In this document: positions 50,701 to 54,390 of the stretch, in pieces | Layout of the letters: each line of letters starts with the position of its first letter | Position numbering within the stretch: position 1 is the first letter of the stretch | The notes under the pieces: model-generated | Seen by the model: only the letters and a program-made list of their open reading frames with translations | What the model was told of the DNA's origin: nothing | Databases searched by the model: none | Source: Chrysogorgia sp. JL179-B06 | Taxonomy: Eukaryota; Cnidaria; Anthozoa; Scleralcyonacea; Chrysogorgiidae | NCBI GenBank assembly: GCA_035772405.1 | Contig: JAYKKM010000048.1 | Coordinates: forward strand, 3,399,501 to 3,463,500 | Direction: 5' to 3' | Length of the DNA: 64,000 bases | Program-made: the position numbers and the translations under genes

Positions 50701-53700
50701 CATCACAGCAACGAGTGGGTTTTGACGTGTGCCGTTTCCGCCGACAACAAAAGCCTGATCACAGGATCTGTTGACAGTGAAATAAAGGTAAGCAACATGT
50801 GTGTCTGTGGATATTGGAGGATAATGTGGGATATCACATGATAATATGGGATATTGGATGACAATATGGGATATCATGGGATAATATGGGATATTGGAGG
50901 ATAATATTGGAGAATGATATGGGATAATGGAGGGTAATATTGTAGGATAATGTGTGACATTGGGGGATAGTGTGGGATGCTGGTTGATATTTGAGGATAC
51001 TGCTGGTTACTATGGGATACTGAGGATACTGTGCAATACGATATTCGGAGTAAGGGATGGAAAATTCATATACTGAACACTTCGTTCAATTTTAATGAAC
51101 AATTGGTAAACAAGTGAACTGTGAGGTTCGATTTTATCTTTATAGGTATGGGATGCCAAGACAGGGAAGCATCTATTCAAAATTTCGCCACATGGGGACT
51201 GCATTCGATCTTTGTCAATCTGTGATAAGAATGGAGTGTTTGCAACTGGAAGTGATGATGGAACCGTTGTGGTATATTTTTTGTGTATAATTATTGTATT
51301 GGAAGAGAGGAGGGATAGGATGGGAAGGGAAGGGAGGGAGGGAGGAAGGAAGGAAGGGAAGGGAAATAAGAACGAGGGTGGAAATTGGAAAGAATTGAGA
51401 GCAGGAAAAGAGACTGGGTACGCTTGTAGATGATATGAAACAAGAATAGACGAACAAGAACACTGCCGAGACGATGTGTAATATACGAGTCAATCAAGAA
51501 AAATGTAACATATCTCTGAAAAGTGGCTACAAATTGTCCAATGACAATTCATAACATTCATTTACTCGCCCTAATTTCATGTAGACCTCTTTGCCTTTCC
51601 TTGGTAGATTTCGAGTGTGGTTGACGGTCAAACCGTGGCTGACTGCACATCTCACGAAGCCTGGGTAAATTATATCTCGTTTGGCAAGAACTGTTCTCAG
51701 CTTGTTACAGTCAGTAACAACATCAAGGTAAGTGTCATACACAACTTCCTTTTTATTTACCATGCTTTTAGATACATACATACATAATATTTATTTAGTT
51801 ACGGTATCACTTCGTTACAAAAATGCTCTTCCAGTGAGCCATGTTATGTTAATACAAAAATACTATATTCAAATGTGAATAAATACTAAATAGACAGAAA
51901 ATACCAAAGAACACTACTTATTAAAATGATTGCATAAATAAGTTTTGAAAGCATTCAAGTTTATTTGTTCTTTTCCCTCAACAGGGATTTTATTCCACAG
52001 TACAACCCCTCTCCCCCCTACAGTGAAGACTCGGTTTCAGTTATAGGCAGCAGAAGTTCTAGACTGAAGAATTATTCAGTATAATAAATTTAGTTATAGG
52101 CTGAAGAAGACAGATTCAGTTATAGGCCTGGGAGTTCCTAAGATTATATGAGTGAACATTGGAAGTATTGTTACTGTGGTAGTAAGGTTACTGTAGACCT
52201 TTGCGGGTCAAAAATTAAGAAAAAACATTTTTTAGTTTTAAATGTGGTAGTTTGCTAAATCTTTTGTTTAGGAAATTTTTTTCAATTTTTAAACAAAATT
52301 TTAGCAGCAAAAATGGCACTCTCTTTTGCACAGGAAGTAGATTTGCATAAGACAATTATTACTTCAATCACGGTTTTCTCTGGACATGTTTTCGGCTAAA
52401 ATAGAAAGTTTAAAAACTTCCAAGTCGAGTCCTATTTATCAGAATCGTCTAAAAATTGGCAGTCTTTTAGAATGATATCTTGGTAACAAAACCGTGTCTG
52501 GGGTTCATTCTTCATCGTTTTAAAGCCTTTTCGCAAGTCTCTTTGGCTCGAGTCTCGCTGAAAGAAGTAAAATCGCGATAACTTTTTAAGTATTCGGAAT
52601 TTTGAAAATCCCAGACACCGTTTTGTAAAACAGACGATTCCGATTTGACTCGTATCTAAATGAATGCAAAACTCCAAACTTGCGTGACGCTTTAGCTTCT
52701 TGAACCGGGGAGTTAGTTCAAGAAAGGCGAGCGGGAATTTCTTCTTTTTTTTCAATTCAACCAAACATATTTCAACAGAGACTTGTATAGCCAGTTATAT
52801 ACAGTAAGCTATCCAATGATATATAGGTTTATATATTTGCCATTAATACACAGAGCGCTATATTGTTTCCCCCAAAACACACCGCGAAGGTCTACAGTAA
52901 CCTTAAAGAGTGAGTGTCAGTAGTGCTTTGCGCGCTTGTTTTCTTCTTGGCGGCCATTTTATGGGACGCCTATTTCAGTTCACAAACGAATCCGTCGATA
53001 TTTGATCAATCCTTCTTATAAATTATCCATTTTCAAGTTTTCTAAGAAGTAAATATACCTGAGTGATCAATTATTGTGATATTTTTCGTAAAATTAATCA
53101 TTTACTATAGTAATCCTTTCGATACATAGAAGCTGCTACGAGCGCTTCGCCTCCGAATCGTGGAAGGCCGGGTTATGCTGCTGAAACAGCGCGAATAAGT
53201 TTGCGAATGGAAGTGTTTGATGAGTGACTAGTAAAGAAATATATTTTGTTTCTTCTGATGTTTTGTTCATTTGAATTTGCAAAGATTCAGGAACTAAAGC
53301 CATCCGAGCCAGCTTGTTCGTCAGAAACGGCGTTGCGCGGCAACTGTTCAAATCGTCTTGAACATTAACTTCATAACGCCCCGAAGTCAGGATCGGACTC
53401 CAATTTCAATATTTCCAAATAAATCTATATAGAGTTCACATGCAAATTATAGTTCTAACGATGCGATGCACTGCAATAAATTCGTATAAAAACAAAAGCA
53501 CAAGCGCGCAAAGCACTACCCTGACACTCACTCTTTAAATATCTTTCTAACATATAGGGAAGAAAGATTATTATATGTTTTGTGTACATCATTATAGCAA
53601 GTTGATTATTTCTGCTATTTCCAAATTTTCAATTCCCATCCAAGATCATCCAATATAATCCTTGGAGCTCTGTTTTGTAGTTTTTGAAGTCTATCAGATA

Positions 53701-53918
53701 ATACTTGATTTAAAGAAAAGCAATAATGAAGTTTCAGTGCTTTTTATTGCTTGGTTTTTTTATTTCCATTTTAGTGGCACAAAGTGGACGGTAAATTACT
53801 TCAGCTGTTCAGGCTCAAGGGAAGCCATGCTCGTAACATGAAGTGTTCCCAGAATTTCTCGACTTTTGTAACTGTTGACAACAGTGGCATTCTTTACATC
53901 TTAAAAGTGATCTCTTAG
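20937..53918 (+). CDS. APAF1: APAF-1 homologue with tandem CARDs (21 exons; boundaries given in the exon entries)
   Basis: The 21 exons sum to 4041 nt (1346 aa) and every junction keeps phase. Order: CARD 1 (about 1-90), CARD 2 (about 115-205), NB-ARC (220-515) with P-loop GMAGSGKT (264-271), Walker B LLVVDDLW (347-354), sensor RVLVTTRD (367-374) and GHPLAI (427-432), then winged helix (516-580), helical domain (581-711) and 15 WD40 blades (711-1346). The C-terminus TFVTVDNSGILYIL matches vertebrate APAF-1. In that family cytochrome c binds between the two beta-propellers, nucleotide exchange follows, and the heptameric apoptosome recruits an initiator caspase through CARD-CARD contacts. Two CARDs are unusual: human APAF-1 has one. 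Cytochrome c responsiveness is not proven by sequence. Confidence 0.93.
21360..21460. repeat. (GAGA)n microsatellite
   Basis: About 100 bp of gagaga with gatgga interruptions in intron 1. Confidence 0.93.
21740..21920 (-). repeat. Decayed hammerhead-like repeat and telomere-like tract
   Basis: Minus-strand CTCAGAAGAAGGGCC...CTCCGAATGTCAG (about 21765-21805) resembles the CTGATGAAGGGC...GCTCGAAACGTCAG family but has lost core bases. The + strand at 21866-21900 holds degenerate ctaaccctaa repeats. Confidence 0.35.
21921..22297. other. Intron sequence, unassigned
   Basis: No protein features or repeat family recognised. Confidence 0.35.
22311..22472. repeat. Hairpin element, about 160 bp
   Basis: The left arm tttgcctgggtctctataat is matched inverted by the right arm at 22436-22470, with ggttttgat/atcaaaacc just inside. 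Probably a small MITE. Confidence 0.65.
22473..23117. other. Intron sequence, unassigned
   Basis: AT-rich, with a 76-codon plus-strand frame at 22866-23096 showing no recognisable domain. Treated as non-coding. Confidence 0.35.
23118..23484. repeat. 21-bp minisatellite (cttgacaaatccttaaggat)
   Basis: About 17 tandem copies of gacaaatccttaaggatcct-type units, each containing the palindrome ccttaagg or the variant ccttaatg. Because 21 is a multiple of 3, both strands stay open with 7-residue periodic frames; these are not genes. Confidence 0.95.
23485..23855 (+). pseudogene. LINE reverse transcriptase fragment (YADD) within the minisatellite
   Basis: Encodes GVPQGSIIGPLLF, then ITYADDTVVHYSS and ELVLNLKKGKTE: motifs 4-6 of a CR1/jockey-type non-LTR reverse transcriptase with the YADD catalytic box. 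It begins directly after one 21-bp array and ends in an aataataataat run directly before the next, so it interrupts the array. Neither end of the ORF is present. Confidence 0.85.
23856..24060. repeat. 21-bp minisatellite, second block (degenerate)
   Basis: Continues the ccttgacaaatccttaagg units after the LINE fragment, with increasing divergence. Confidence 0.88.
24330..24635 (+). pseudogene. LINE ORF C-terminal fragment
   Basis: The frame contains RNRDILDIPLFRTATDQRTF, then NFRAVKLWNEMP, typical of the extreme C-terminus of non-LTR reverse transcriptase ORFs (F-x-x-R-A-x-x-x-W-N). No catalytic core here; it may be the tail of the fragment at 23485. Confidence 0.75.
24680..24830. repeat. 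MITE-like arm (attatatggc...ttatttcccgtaatggtccg)
   Basis: Shares the tattatatggc start with repeats at 25432 and 26140 and contains the short palindrome cacgtcacgtgcc. One end of an inverted-repeat family. Confidence 0.45.
25155..25210 (-). ncRNA. Hammerhead-like core of Penelope type
   Basis: The minus strand reads CTGATGA, then AGGGCTCCGCTC (4-bp stem II with one wobble), GAAAC, then GTCAGTA. Core boxes are intact and a 2-bp stem III with a GTA triplet can be drawn, but stem I does not pair clearly. Confidence 0.4.
25432..25605. repeat. Foldback element upstream of the CARD 2 exon
   Basis: cttattaacctcgaccgctt, then ggtcattactggaaaatatc, is mirrored by gatattttcccgtaatgacc and ggttaataag at the right. 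A matching but different foldback lies just after the exon (26010-26150). Confidence 0.7.
25667..25987 (+). CDS. APAF1: APAF-1 exon 2: CARD 2
   Basis: Acceptor tatcctcaag, donor gtaagg; 321 nt, phase 1-1. The phase would let it be included with exon 1 in frame, skipped, or used as a first exon from its own ATG at 25672. Sequence IVNDLLVGDVLTDLLSKFVL and AEKLLDLLVTKGDDAF parallels CARD 1 along its whole length, showing an internal duplication. It lies between two foldback elements. Whether both CARDs occur in one transcript is unknown. Confidence 0.88.
26010..26150. repeat. Foldback element downstream of the CARD 2 exon
   Basis: Left arm ttattaaccgagtgcgaggt with gtacggtaaagtattt; right arm aaatactttactgtacagac and gaggttaataa. 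It starts only about 25 bp past the splice donor. Confidence 0.7.
26151..26545. repeat. MITE-like region related to 17030-17710
   Basis: Shares cagaaattttcccgccaaaa with 17680-17705 and contains the hairpin cgtattgcattgccctc / gagggcaatacg (26445-26490). It begins and ends with tatatggc/gccatata motifs, suggesting terminal inverted repeats. Confidence 0.55.
26546..27009. other. Intron sequence with a weak repeat match
   Basis: The block tttggtttgtttgtctgagt (about 26815-26840) resembles 39970-39995 (atttggtttgtttgtccaca), so part may be a dispersed repeat. Otherwise nothing assigned. Confidence 0.4.
27010..27896 (+). CDS. APAF1: APAF-1 exon 3: NB-ARC domain
   Basis: Acceptor catttcag, entry phase 1, donor ggtaag, exit phase 0; 887 nt. 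Carries the whole nucleotide-binding module in one exon: P-loop GMAGSGKT, Walker B LVVDD, sensor TTRD, and the GHPLAI motif whose residues contact bound ADP/ATP in APAF-1. GC content is visibly higher than in the surrounding introns. Confidence 0.95.
28279..28716 (-). pseudogene. 5'-truncated RTE-like LINE inside the family B element
   Basis: The minus strand encodes IAGVPTMREFIKRQQLQYAS, then HVTRMRNDSWQK, resembling the C-terminus of RTE/BovB-like ORF2. On that strand it ends in a (GAT)n-type tail at 28279-28290. It is absent from the two sister elements, and a short acat repeat flanks it, so it is a later insertion. Confidence 0.65.
28726..28953 (-). other. Conserved short ORF inside family B elements
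   Basis: The 75-residue frame (FLTNKLARMALV, SEETKYIYLLVTHQTLPFAN) is nearly identical to that at 53136-53351 and broken at 12560-12790. No known domain recognised. It may be a relic of the parental element's coding region or chance. Confidence 0.35.
29156..29287 (-). mobile_element. Penelope-like terminal arm (second copy, 5' piece)
   Basis: Matches 330-450 (aaaagttactgtccat, cccaatgtttcggcactcc). The minus-strand hammerhead-like core has ATGATGA in place of CTGATGA, so it is probably inactive. Interrupted by 29288-30117. Confidence 0.7.
29288..30117. mobile_element. Insertion(s) within the Penelope remnant, including a foldback
   Basis: 29836-30117 contains inverted ttaattacc.../...ggtaattaac and tcatgattgagg/caatcatgaaat arms and a short palindrome, gaggacgcgtagcgtccgag. 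29288-29835 is unassigned, probably another non-coding element. Penelope sequence resumes at 30118. Confidence 0.5.
30118..30240 (-). pseudogene. Penelope-like GIY-YIG remnant (3' piece)
   Basis: Matches 660-850 of the first copy (tgacgtttagtctga, ttgcacggaatggaataaat) with deletions. Decayed beyond coding. Confidence 0.7.
30247..30660. mobile_element. tRNA-derived SINE family 2, head-to-head inverted pair
   Basis: The minus copy (about 30247-30441) and plus copy (about 30482-30660) share gtagctcagtggtcagagca-type A boxes, gggttcaattccagcc B boxes, and a tail with gcgaaaaatgc and attttccttcac. The tRNA-like head reads with an anticodon loop CTGGCAT (Ala-like), but the attached body shows it is a SINE. 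A third copy is at 43105-43290. Confidence 0.85.
30869..31064 (+). CDS. APAF1: APAF-1 exon 4: winged-helix domain
   Basis: Acceptor ttccgtag, donor gttcgt; 196 nt, phase 0 to 1. Encodes residues 516-580 (VEDVMDDLVNKSLVKTS, YAIHNLQLNYLLENC), which corresponds to the winged-helix segment of vertebrate APAF-1. Confidence 0.85.
31195..32150. repeat. Pentanucleotide-based array (TAGTC / TATAATC), about 950 bp
   Basis: Runs of tagtc interspersed with tataatc and tattc. Higher-order units such as ctagtctagtctattctata recur many times. Fills intron 4. Confidence 0.95.
32200..32262 (+). ncRNA. Decayed hammerhead-like motif
   Basis: Reads CAACAAAGGGCCTTCGCTC, then GAAACGTTAGTC. Stem II and GAAAC are intact, but the CTGATGA box is mutated to CAACAA. 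Same family as 25155-25210. Confidence 0.35.
32355..32551 (+). CDS. APAF1: APAF-1 exon 5: helical domain
   Basis: Acceptor tctatag, entry phase 1, donor gtaagg, exit phase 0; 197 nt. Encodes DGYVYWNLIHHMLEAKLEG and LTWVTRKLQAAGPAD, aligning with the helical domain that links the winged helix to the propellers (vertebrate pattern: YW..L..HM, LDWI..K). Confidence 0.87.
32618..33378. repeat. 24-bp minisatellite (cagcacaacattgttcacagttgg)
   Basis: About 30 copies with variants gttgcc, gtttaca and gttgaca. The 24-bp period keeps frames open on both strands (Cys-rich on the minus strand); these are not genes. Related single units (acaacattgttcac) lie near 42700. Confidence 0.95.
33547..33740 (+). 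CDS. APAF1: APAF-1 exon 6: helical domain, end
   Basis: Acceptor ttttacaag, donor gtatgt; 194 nt, phase 0 to 2. Encodes VIQVALCEPANNDVYRQAKE and KLFVDWW, matching the vertebrate QLGLCEP...VYQQAK...YLEW block. Confidence 0.9.
33897..34626. mobile_element. Family D TTAA element, 730 bp
   Basis: Begins TTAAGGTAGCAATAG and ends AATTGCTACCTTAA. Internal inverted blocks (cgaaaacgtgtcggcgattt / aaatcgccgacacg) support a foldback structure. No coding capacity. Confidence 0.8.
34665..34930. mobile_element. hAT-like MITE end (cagtggcatagcc)
   Basis: Starts cagtggcatagccaggcctg, a terminus common among animal hAT-type MITEs. The right end was not found. Confidence 0.45.
34975..35423. mobile_element. 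Family E TTAA element, 449 bp
   Basis: TTAAAGTGTCTATGAAGTG on the left and its exact inverse on the right, with TTAA at both boundaries. Arms of about 150 bp are complementary (caaagtagcatggcagga against tgccgtgctactttgt). Confidence 0.85.
35544..35603. repeat. Poly(C)40 followed by (CA)n
   Basis: Forty consecutive C, then cacaca. The opposite strand is a G40 tract able to form quadruplexes. Exact length is doubtful because homopolymers this long are hard to sequence. Confidence 0.9.
35604..36298. other. Intron sequence, largely unassigned; (TG)n at 35957-35982
   Basis: One short TG microsatellite; otherwise no recognised element. Confidence 0.45.
36299..36794. mobile_element. hAT-like MITE (cagtggcggatcca ends)
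   Basis: Left end gcagtggcggatccacgc, right end tgcatccgccactg. The flanks share ttttg, compatible with a partly decayed 8-bp hAT target duplication. No transposase. Confidence 0.7.
36956..37085 (+). CDS. APAF1: APAF-1 exon 7: WD40 blade 1
   Basis: Acceptor ttatag, donor gtaata; 130 nt, entry phase 2, exit phase 0. Encodes HHDAIHCCAFSSDGKTIVSS, then SSDGTAK. From here on every exon begins and ends in phase 0. Confidence 0.9.
37125..37845 (+). repeat. Tandem tRNA-like array (SINE family 1 heads)
   Basis: Repeated units of about 90 bp with tagctcaatggttagagcat (A box), ggtcatcagaaggttacagg (B-box side) and gtaaccttcactctac. Starts lie near 37128, 37500, 37617, 37708 and 37796. A non-unit insert with an (ATT)n run occupies about 37200-37470. 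Copies differ at several positions, so the array is not recent. Confidence 0.8.
37956..38081 (+). CDS. APAF1: APAF-1 exon 8: WD40 blade 2
   Basis: Acceptor aatcag, donor gtaagc; 126 nt, phase 0-0. Encodes VWEAVSGKVLHSLEDHDD and TASYDKTVK. Confidence 0.92.
38240..38374 (+). CDS. APAF1: APAF-1 exon 9: WD40 blade 3
   Basis: Acceptor cgtttag, donor gtatgt; 135 nt, phase 0-0. Encodes IWKLGLHHDLKLTYKDHTQD and SCSADNTIR. The longest blade exon apart from the terminal one. Confidence 0.9.
38745..39010. repeat. (AAC/ACG)n microsatellite
   Basis: aacaacaac with acgacg and accacc variants over about 260 bp. Thr-rich and Cys/Val-rich frames across it are artefacts. Confidence 0.95.
39133..39258 (+). 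CDS. APAF1: APAF-1 exon 10: WD40 blade 4
   Basis: Acceptor tctttag, donor gtaaca; 126 nt, phase 0-0. Encodes VWDCETGFTSSVCKGHSD and CCFSPDGERIASGSHDLTIK, a canonical WD40 repeat. Confidence 0.93.
39283..39762. mobile_element. Family C TTAA foldback element, full copy
   Basis: TTAAAGGACATTGGCAAC at the left and its inverse at the right, TTAA on both sides, arms of about 220 bp around a central gacgtcag region. Non-coding. It starts 25 bp after exon 10. Confidence 0.88.
39763..40159. other. Intron with a weakly recognised dispersed repeat
   Basis: Shares atttggtttgtttgtc with 26815-26840. No coding features. Confidence 0.4.
40160..40282 (+). CDS. APAF1: APAF-1 exon 11: WD40 blade 5
   Basis: Acceptor tatttcag, donor gtaaga; 123 nt, phase 0-0. 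Encodes IWNADTGECVITSPKHDK and CCFSRDGSLVYASSGTLIR; the position corresponding to the usual SxD is SSG. Confidence 0.9.
40340..41010. repeat. Pentanucleotide array (ACGCA/ACACA/GCGCA) and (AGTAC)n tail
   Basis: acgca/acaca repeats with slow drift in sequence; an agtac run at 40955-41010. Fills intron 11. The many frames on both strands are artefacts. Confidence 0.95.
41013..41087 (+). pseudogene. APAF1: Partial duplicate of APAF-1 exon 12 (dead exon)
   Basis: The block tttctttcaatagatatggg, then acagcagtacatgcgaacca, repeats the acceptor and first half of exon 12 exactly 140 bp upstream of the real copy. It is cut off after about 50 bp of exon by repeat sequence. The acceptor is intact, and gac|gtagtg offers a weak donor, so mis-splicing into it is possible. 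Confidence 0.85.
41100..41155. repeat. (AGTAC)n repeat between the duplicate exons
   Basis: Same motif as upstream of the dead exon, so the duplicated unit includes both repeat and exon sequence. Confidence 0.8.
41173..41295 (+). CDS. APAF1: APAF-1 exon 12: WD40 blade 6
   Basis: Acceptor ttcaatag, donor gtaatc; 123 nt, phase 0-0. Encodes IWNSSTCEPRGYLDTTSP and FVLSPRGDKIAAALSDETIQ. Confidence 0.9.
41470..41746. mobile_element. Foldback MITE (gggaactgtcattaattcca)
   Basis: Left ggaactgtcattaattccac with agaaggaaaa, right ttttccttct with tggaattaatgatagctccc. 277 bp, non-coding, no target duplication identified. Confidence 0.75.
41991..42116 (+). CDS. APAF1: APAF-1 exon 13: WD40 blade 7
   Basis: Acceptor ttttacag, donor gtatgt; 126 nt, phase 0-0. 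Encodes LWDVATTERLNTYHGHKSW and VDFSPDANQLVSGSADETVK, a canonical blade. Confidence 0.93.
42165..42640 (-). mobile_element. SINE family 1 copy with an internal insertion
   Basis: Body motifs (atatacactgctgtagtga) at 42165 and the tRNA-like head (gaatcgaacctgtcacc, gctaccgagactcagat) at 42490-42560 are separated by unrelated sequence at about 42210-42455. Confidence 0.75.
42641..43104. repeat. Intron with an inverted aggaagtgatgtcac pair
   Basis: acaggaagtgatgtcaccc at about 42957 and tgacgtcacttcctgtgaa at about 43004 form a hairpin. TTAAAGTGTCTGTCTCATG at about 42848 looks like a single TTAA-type terminus. Possibly a decayed TTAA element. Confidence 0.45.
43105..43290 (+). mobile_element. 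SINE family 2 copy
   Basis: Contains cgtaactcagtggtcagagc, gggttcaattccagcc and the tail gcatttttcgcaactggtcc, as in the pair at 30247-30660. Confidence 0.85.
43301..44161. mobile_element. pogo/Tigger-like element with TA duplication
   Basis: Left cagtagaaccccgctaactc and right gagttagcggggttctactg are perfect inverse ends, flanked by TA. Sub-terminal repeats of gctaactcgaac follow. The 121-residue minus-strand frame at 43665-44030 shows no transposase motif I recognise. Confidence 0.8.
44236..44570 (+). mobile_element. 5S-rRNA-like SINE (SINE3 type)
   Basis: aaagttaagcatcg (5S A-box region) followed 20-30 bp later by ctggatgggttaccacct (5S C-box region) matches the internal promoter order of 5S rRNA. 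Beyond it lies an unrelated body (ccagctctggctggggtaag, ccctaccttcgggtagcagc). Too diverged to be a 5S gene. Ends near a ttacttacttat run. Confidence 0.65.
44583..44790. repeat. (GAGATA)n microsatellite
   Basis: gagaga with gatagag and agaaata variants just before exon 14. Confidence 0.95.
44833..44952 (+). CDS. APAF1: APAF-1 exon 14: WD40 blade 8
   Basis: Acceptor ctgttag, donor gtattg; 120 nt, phase 0-0. Encodes VWPVDTTAYAKLAKLKRVF and ITIAVADNRNRLK. It departs from the WD consensus, as the first blade of the second propeller does in vertebrate APAF-1. Confidence 0.85.
44985..45322. other. Intron with a possible decayed TTAA element
   Basis: TTAAAGTGACTGTGAGGCC at about 44985, and gatcttttaagatgctaaaat at 45116, whose inverse appears at 46158. 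The pair encloses the hAT-like element, which may have inserted into an older foldback. Confidence 0.4.
45323..46148. mobile_element. hAT-like element (cagggctcaaaataacgg ends)
   Basis: Perfect inverse termini cagggctcaaaataacggcc and ggccgttattttgagccctg, flanked by a 6-bp direct repeat, actgat. Sub-terminal gaccggtcaa blocks repeat. No transposase frame. The ends are typical of hAT-type elements; the 6-bp duplication is shorter than the usual 8. Confidence 0.75.
46517..46642 (+). CDS. APAF1: APAF-1 exon 15: WD40 blade 9
   Basis: Acceptor attccag, donor gtaaga; 126 nt, phase 0-0. Encodes VFQGPHGLEMCESEPQSSK and TCCVFSPEGSNVAIAMKLG, a diverged blade. Confidence 0.88.
46669..47272. mobile_element. 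Inverted-repeat element (ggcgacatgttgcagggaca)
   Basis: Left ggcgacatgttgcagggaca and right tgtccctgcaacatgtcgcc are inverse, with outer gtgcac...gtcggcacac against gtgtgtcgac...gtgcac also pairing. Arms about 60 bp; the centre is unassigned. Confidence 0.75.
47279..47662 (+). pseudogene. LINE fragment, 5' piece of an interrupted copy
   Basis: Encodes [20 protein letters not shown] and continues as broken frames; paralogous to 15928-16140. It is interrupted by the second LINE at 47663 and resumes at 48482. Confidence 0.75.
47663..48481 (+). mobile_element. LINE 3' end nested in another LINE
   Basis: The open frame (47697-48248, 183 codons) encodes a non-LTR reverse transcriptase C-terminus: LILYKTSILPHLTYCHLVWH, IECIQERALRAI and LPTLYNRRLQDILILMYKL. 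The UTR ends in a ttattattatt tail at 48465-48481. It is 5'-truncated but otherwise little decayed, so it is among the younger insertions here. Confidence 0.85.
48482..48727 (+). pseudogene. LINE fragment, 3' piece of the interrupted copy
   Basis: Begins ctccagccgtgtaacaagac, exactly where the copy at 16170 continues, confirming that 47663-48481 is an insertion. Confidence 0.75.
48785..48910 (+). CDS. APAF1: APAF-1 exon 16: WD40 blade 10
   Basis: Acceptor tttgcag, donor gtaaat; 126 nt, phase 0-0. Encodes ILSAETGHPLVKFDGHETM and VLLSCSHDKSFM. Confidence 0.9.
48925..49316 (-). mobile_element. SINE family 1, two adjacent copies
   Basis: tRNA-like heads in reverse at about 48995-49062 and 49250-49312 (gaacctgtaaccttctgatt, ttgagctaccaagactc), each with the cagacgatacatgg- or cagactgcatcg-type body. 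Confidence 0.8.
49320..49450. mobile_element. Family A element, right half
   Basis: acgagaatgaaaacgttatt to ctacagttctcctttaa matches the right arm of 11873-12267, ending in TTAA. The left arm is missing. Confidence 0.7.
49465..49550. repeat. Degenerate telomere-like tract
   Basis: cctaaccctaaccttgatcc with ctaatcctaacc and ctaaccctaacctaacc: an irregular (CCCTAA)-like run of about 80 bp. Confidence 0.5.
49637..49765 (+). CDS. APAF1: APAF-1 exon 17: WD40 blade 11
   Basis: Acceptor tttcaag, donor gtagac; 129 nt, phase 0-0. Encodes TWNSETGQALLTKESRHSD and DNDQRIATSSKDGTAK. Confidence 0.92.
49795..50540. repeat. Polypurine (GGGAGAGAAGGA)n array
   Basis: About 745 bp in which almost every + strand base is a purine, with gatgagg interruptions. 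Long mirror-symmetric purine runs of this kind can form triplex DNA. Confidence 0.95.
50659..50787 (+). CDS. APAF1: APAF-1 exon 18: WD40 blade 12
   Basis: Acceptor cgatcag, donor gtaagc; 129 nt, phase 0-0. Encodes VWDATSGELLFTCDHHSNEW and SADNKSLITGSVDSEIK. Confidence 0.93.
50812..51045. repeat. Minisatellite (gataatatgggatattgga)
   Basis: Irregular units of about 20 bp of ggataatatgggatat type, degrading toward 51045. Confidence 0.85.
51146..51271 (+). CDS. APAF1: APAF-1 exon 19: WD40 blade 13
   Basis: Acceptor ttatag, donor gtatat; 126 nt, phase 0-0. Encodes VWDAKTGKHLFKISPHGD and NGVFATGSDDGTVV. Confidence 0.93.
51272..51607. other. Intron with a short (GGAAG)n run
   Basis: ggaagg repeats at about 51320-51365; the rest is unassigned. 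Confidence 0.5.
51608..51727 (+). CDS. APAF1: APAF-1 exon 20: WD40 blade 14
   Basis: Acceptor ttggtag, donor gtaagt; 120 nt, phase 0-0. Encodes ISSVVDGQTVADCTSHEAW and FGKNCSQLVTVSNNIK. Confidence 0.9.
51775..52060 (-). mobile_element. Probable LINE 3' end, antisense
   Basis: cttcgttacaaaaatgctct, then atcaatatt-like AT-rich UTR and ggattttattccacagtaca, resembles the UTR and ORF end of the antisense LINE at 1764-2690. Weak call. Confidence 0.4.
52183..52906. mobile_element. Family G inverted-repeat element ending in TTAA
   Basis: Left aaggttactgtagaccttt, right aaggtctacagtaaccttaa. The right boundary TTAA (52903-52906) is shared with the adjoining family B element, so one inserted next to the other's target. 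Confidence 0.75.
52903..53538 (+). mobile_element. Family B TTAA element (piggyBac-like ends), full copy
   Basis: TTAA at both ends (52903-52906 and 53535-53538), termini AGAGTGAGTGTC and GACACTCACTCT. 636 bp, without the LINE insert of the 28060 copy. Confidence 0.87.
53775..53918 (+). CDS. APAF1: APAF-1 exon 21: WD40 blade 15 and stop
   Basis: Acceptor cattttag, entry phase 0, stop TAG at 53916-53918; 144 nt. Encodes WHKVDGKLLQLFRLKGSHAR, then FSTFVTVDNSGILYILKVIS, clearly the vertebrate APAF-1 C-terminus. Confidence 0.94.
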   Translation, partial: WHKVDGKLLQLFRLKGSHARNMKCSQNFSTFVTVDNSGILYILKVIS

Positions 53919-54124
53919 GATAATAATATTTGAAAGAAATAGAAAATATTTTCCCGTGGGATTTCCAGTTATCCCAAACGTGTTTCTAGGAGTGGAAAAT
54001 TTTTTCTATTTCTTTTTTGAAGTAACACTTAGGAATAAGGTTCGTGTATTAAAATCGTGAAAATATCCCTCTCAATTTCTATGAGGCAATCGGCTTTCAA
54101 TAATATTGAGCCAAACAAATGGGA
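53919..54124 (+). other. APAF1: Probable start of APAF-1 3' UTR
   Basis: AT-rich sequence containing a hairpin (agaaatagaaaatattttccc and gtggaaaattttttctattt). No canonical AATAAA within this stretch, so the transcript end is not defined. Confidence 0.4.
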
Positions 54125-54390
54125 ACAACGATGTTAATATACACACTGCTATAGTGAATGTGAAAGAGCTTGGAGTAGACAGACGATACATGGACGATCG
54201 TCAAGCTCGTATCCTCAGAAAAATGATGAGTCCCGGACAGGAATCGAACCTGTAACCTTCTGTCTATGCGAGTACATCATTGTAATCTTCGCTCTCCATC
54301 TGAGTCTCGGTGGCTCAATGGTTAGAGCGTCTCACCGGCAATCAGAAGGTTACAGGTTCGATTCCTGTCCTATCGGATGTTATTTTTCGC
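54125..54390. mobile_element. SINE family 1, two heads in opposite orientation
   Basis: The reverse head, gaatcgaacctgtaaccttc (54241-54262), is followed by a complete forward head: tggctcaatggttagagcg, caatcagaaggttacaggtt and cgattcctgtcc (54297-54370). The forward head folds as a near-complete tRNA cloverleaf but has C at the U33 position. Confidence 0.8.

Noticed and set aside
54297..54370. Genuine tRNA gene
   Set aside because: The cloverleaf is good, but position 33 is C, and the same head recurs in several diverged copies attached to a SINE body.
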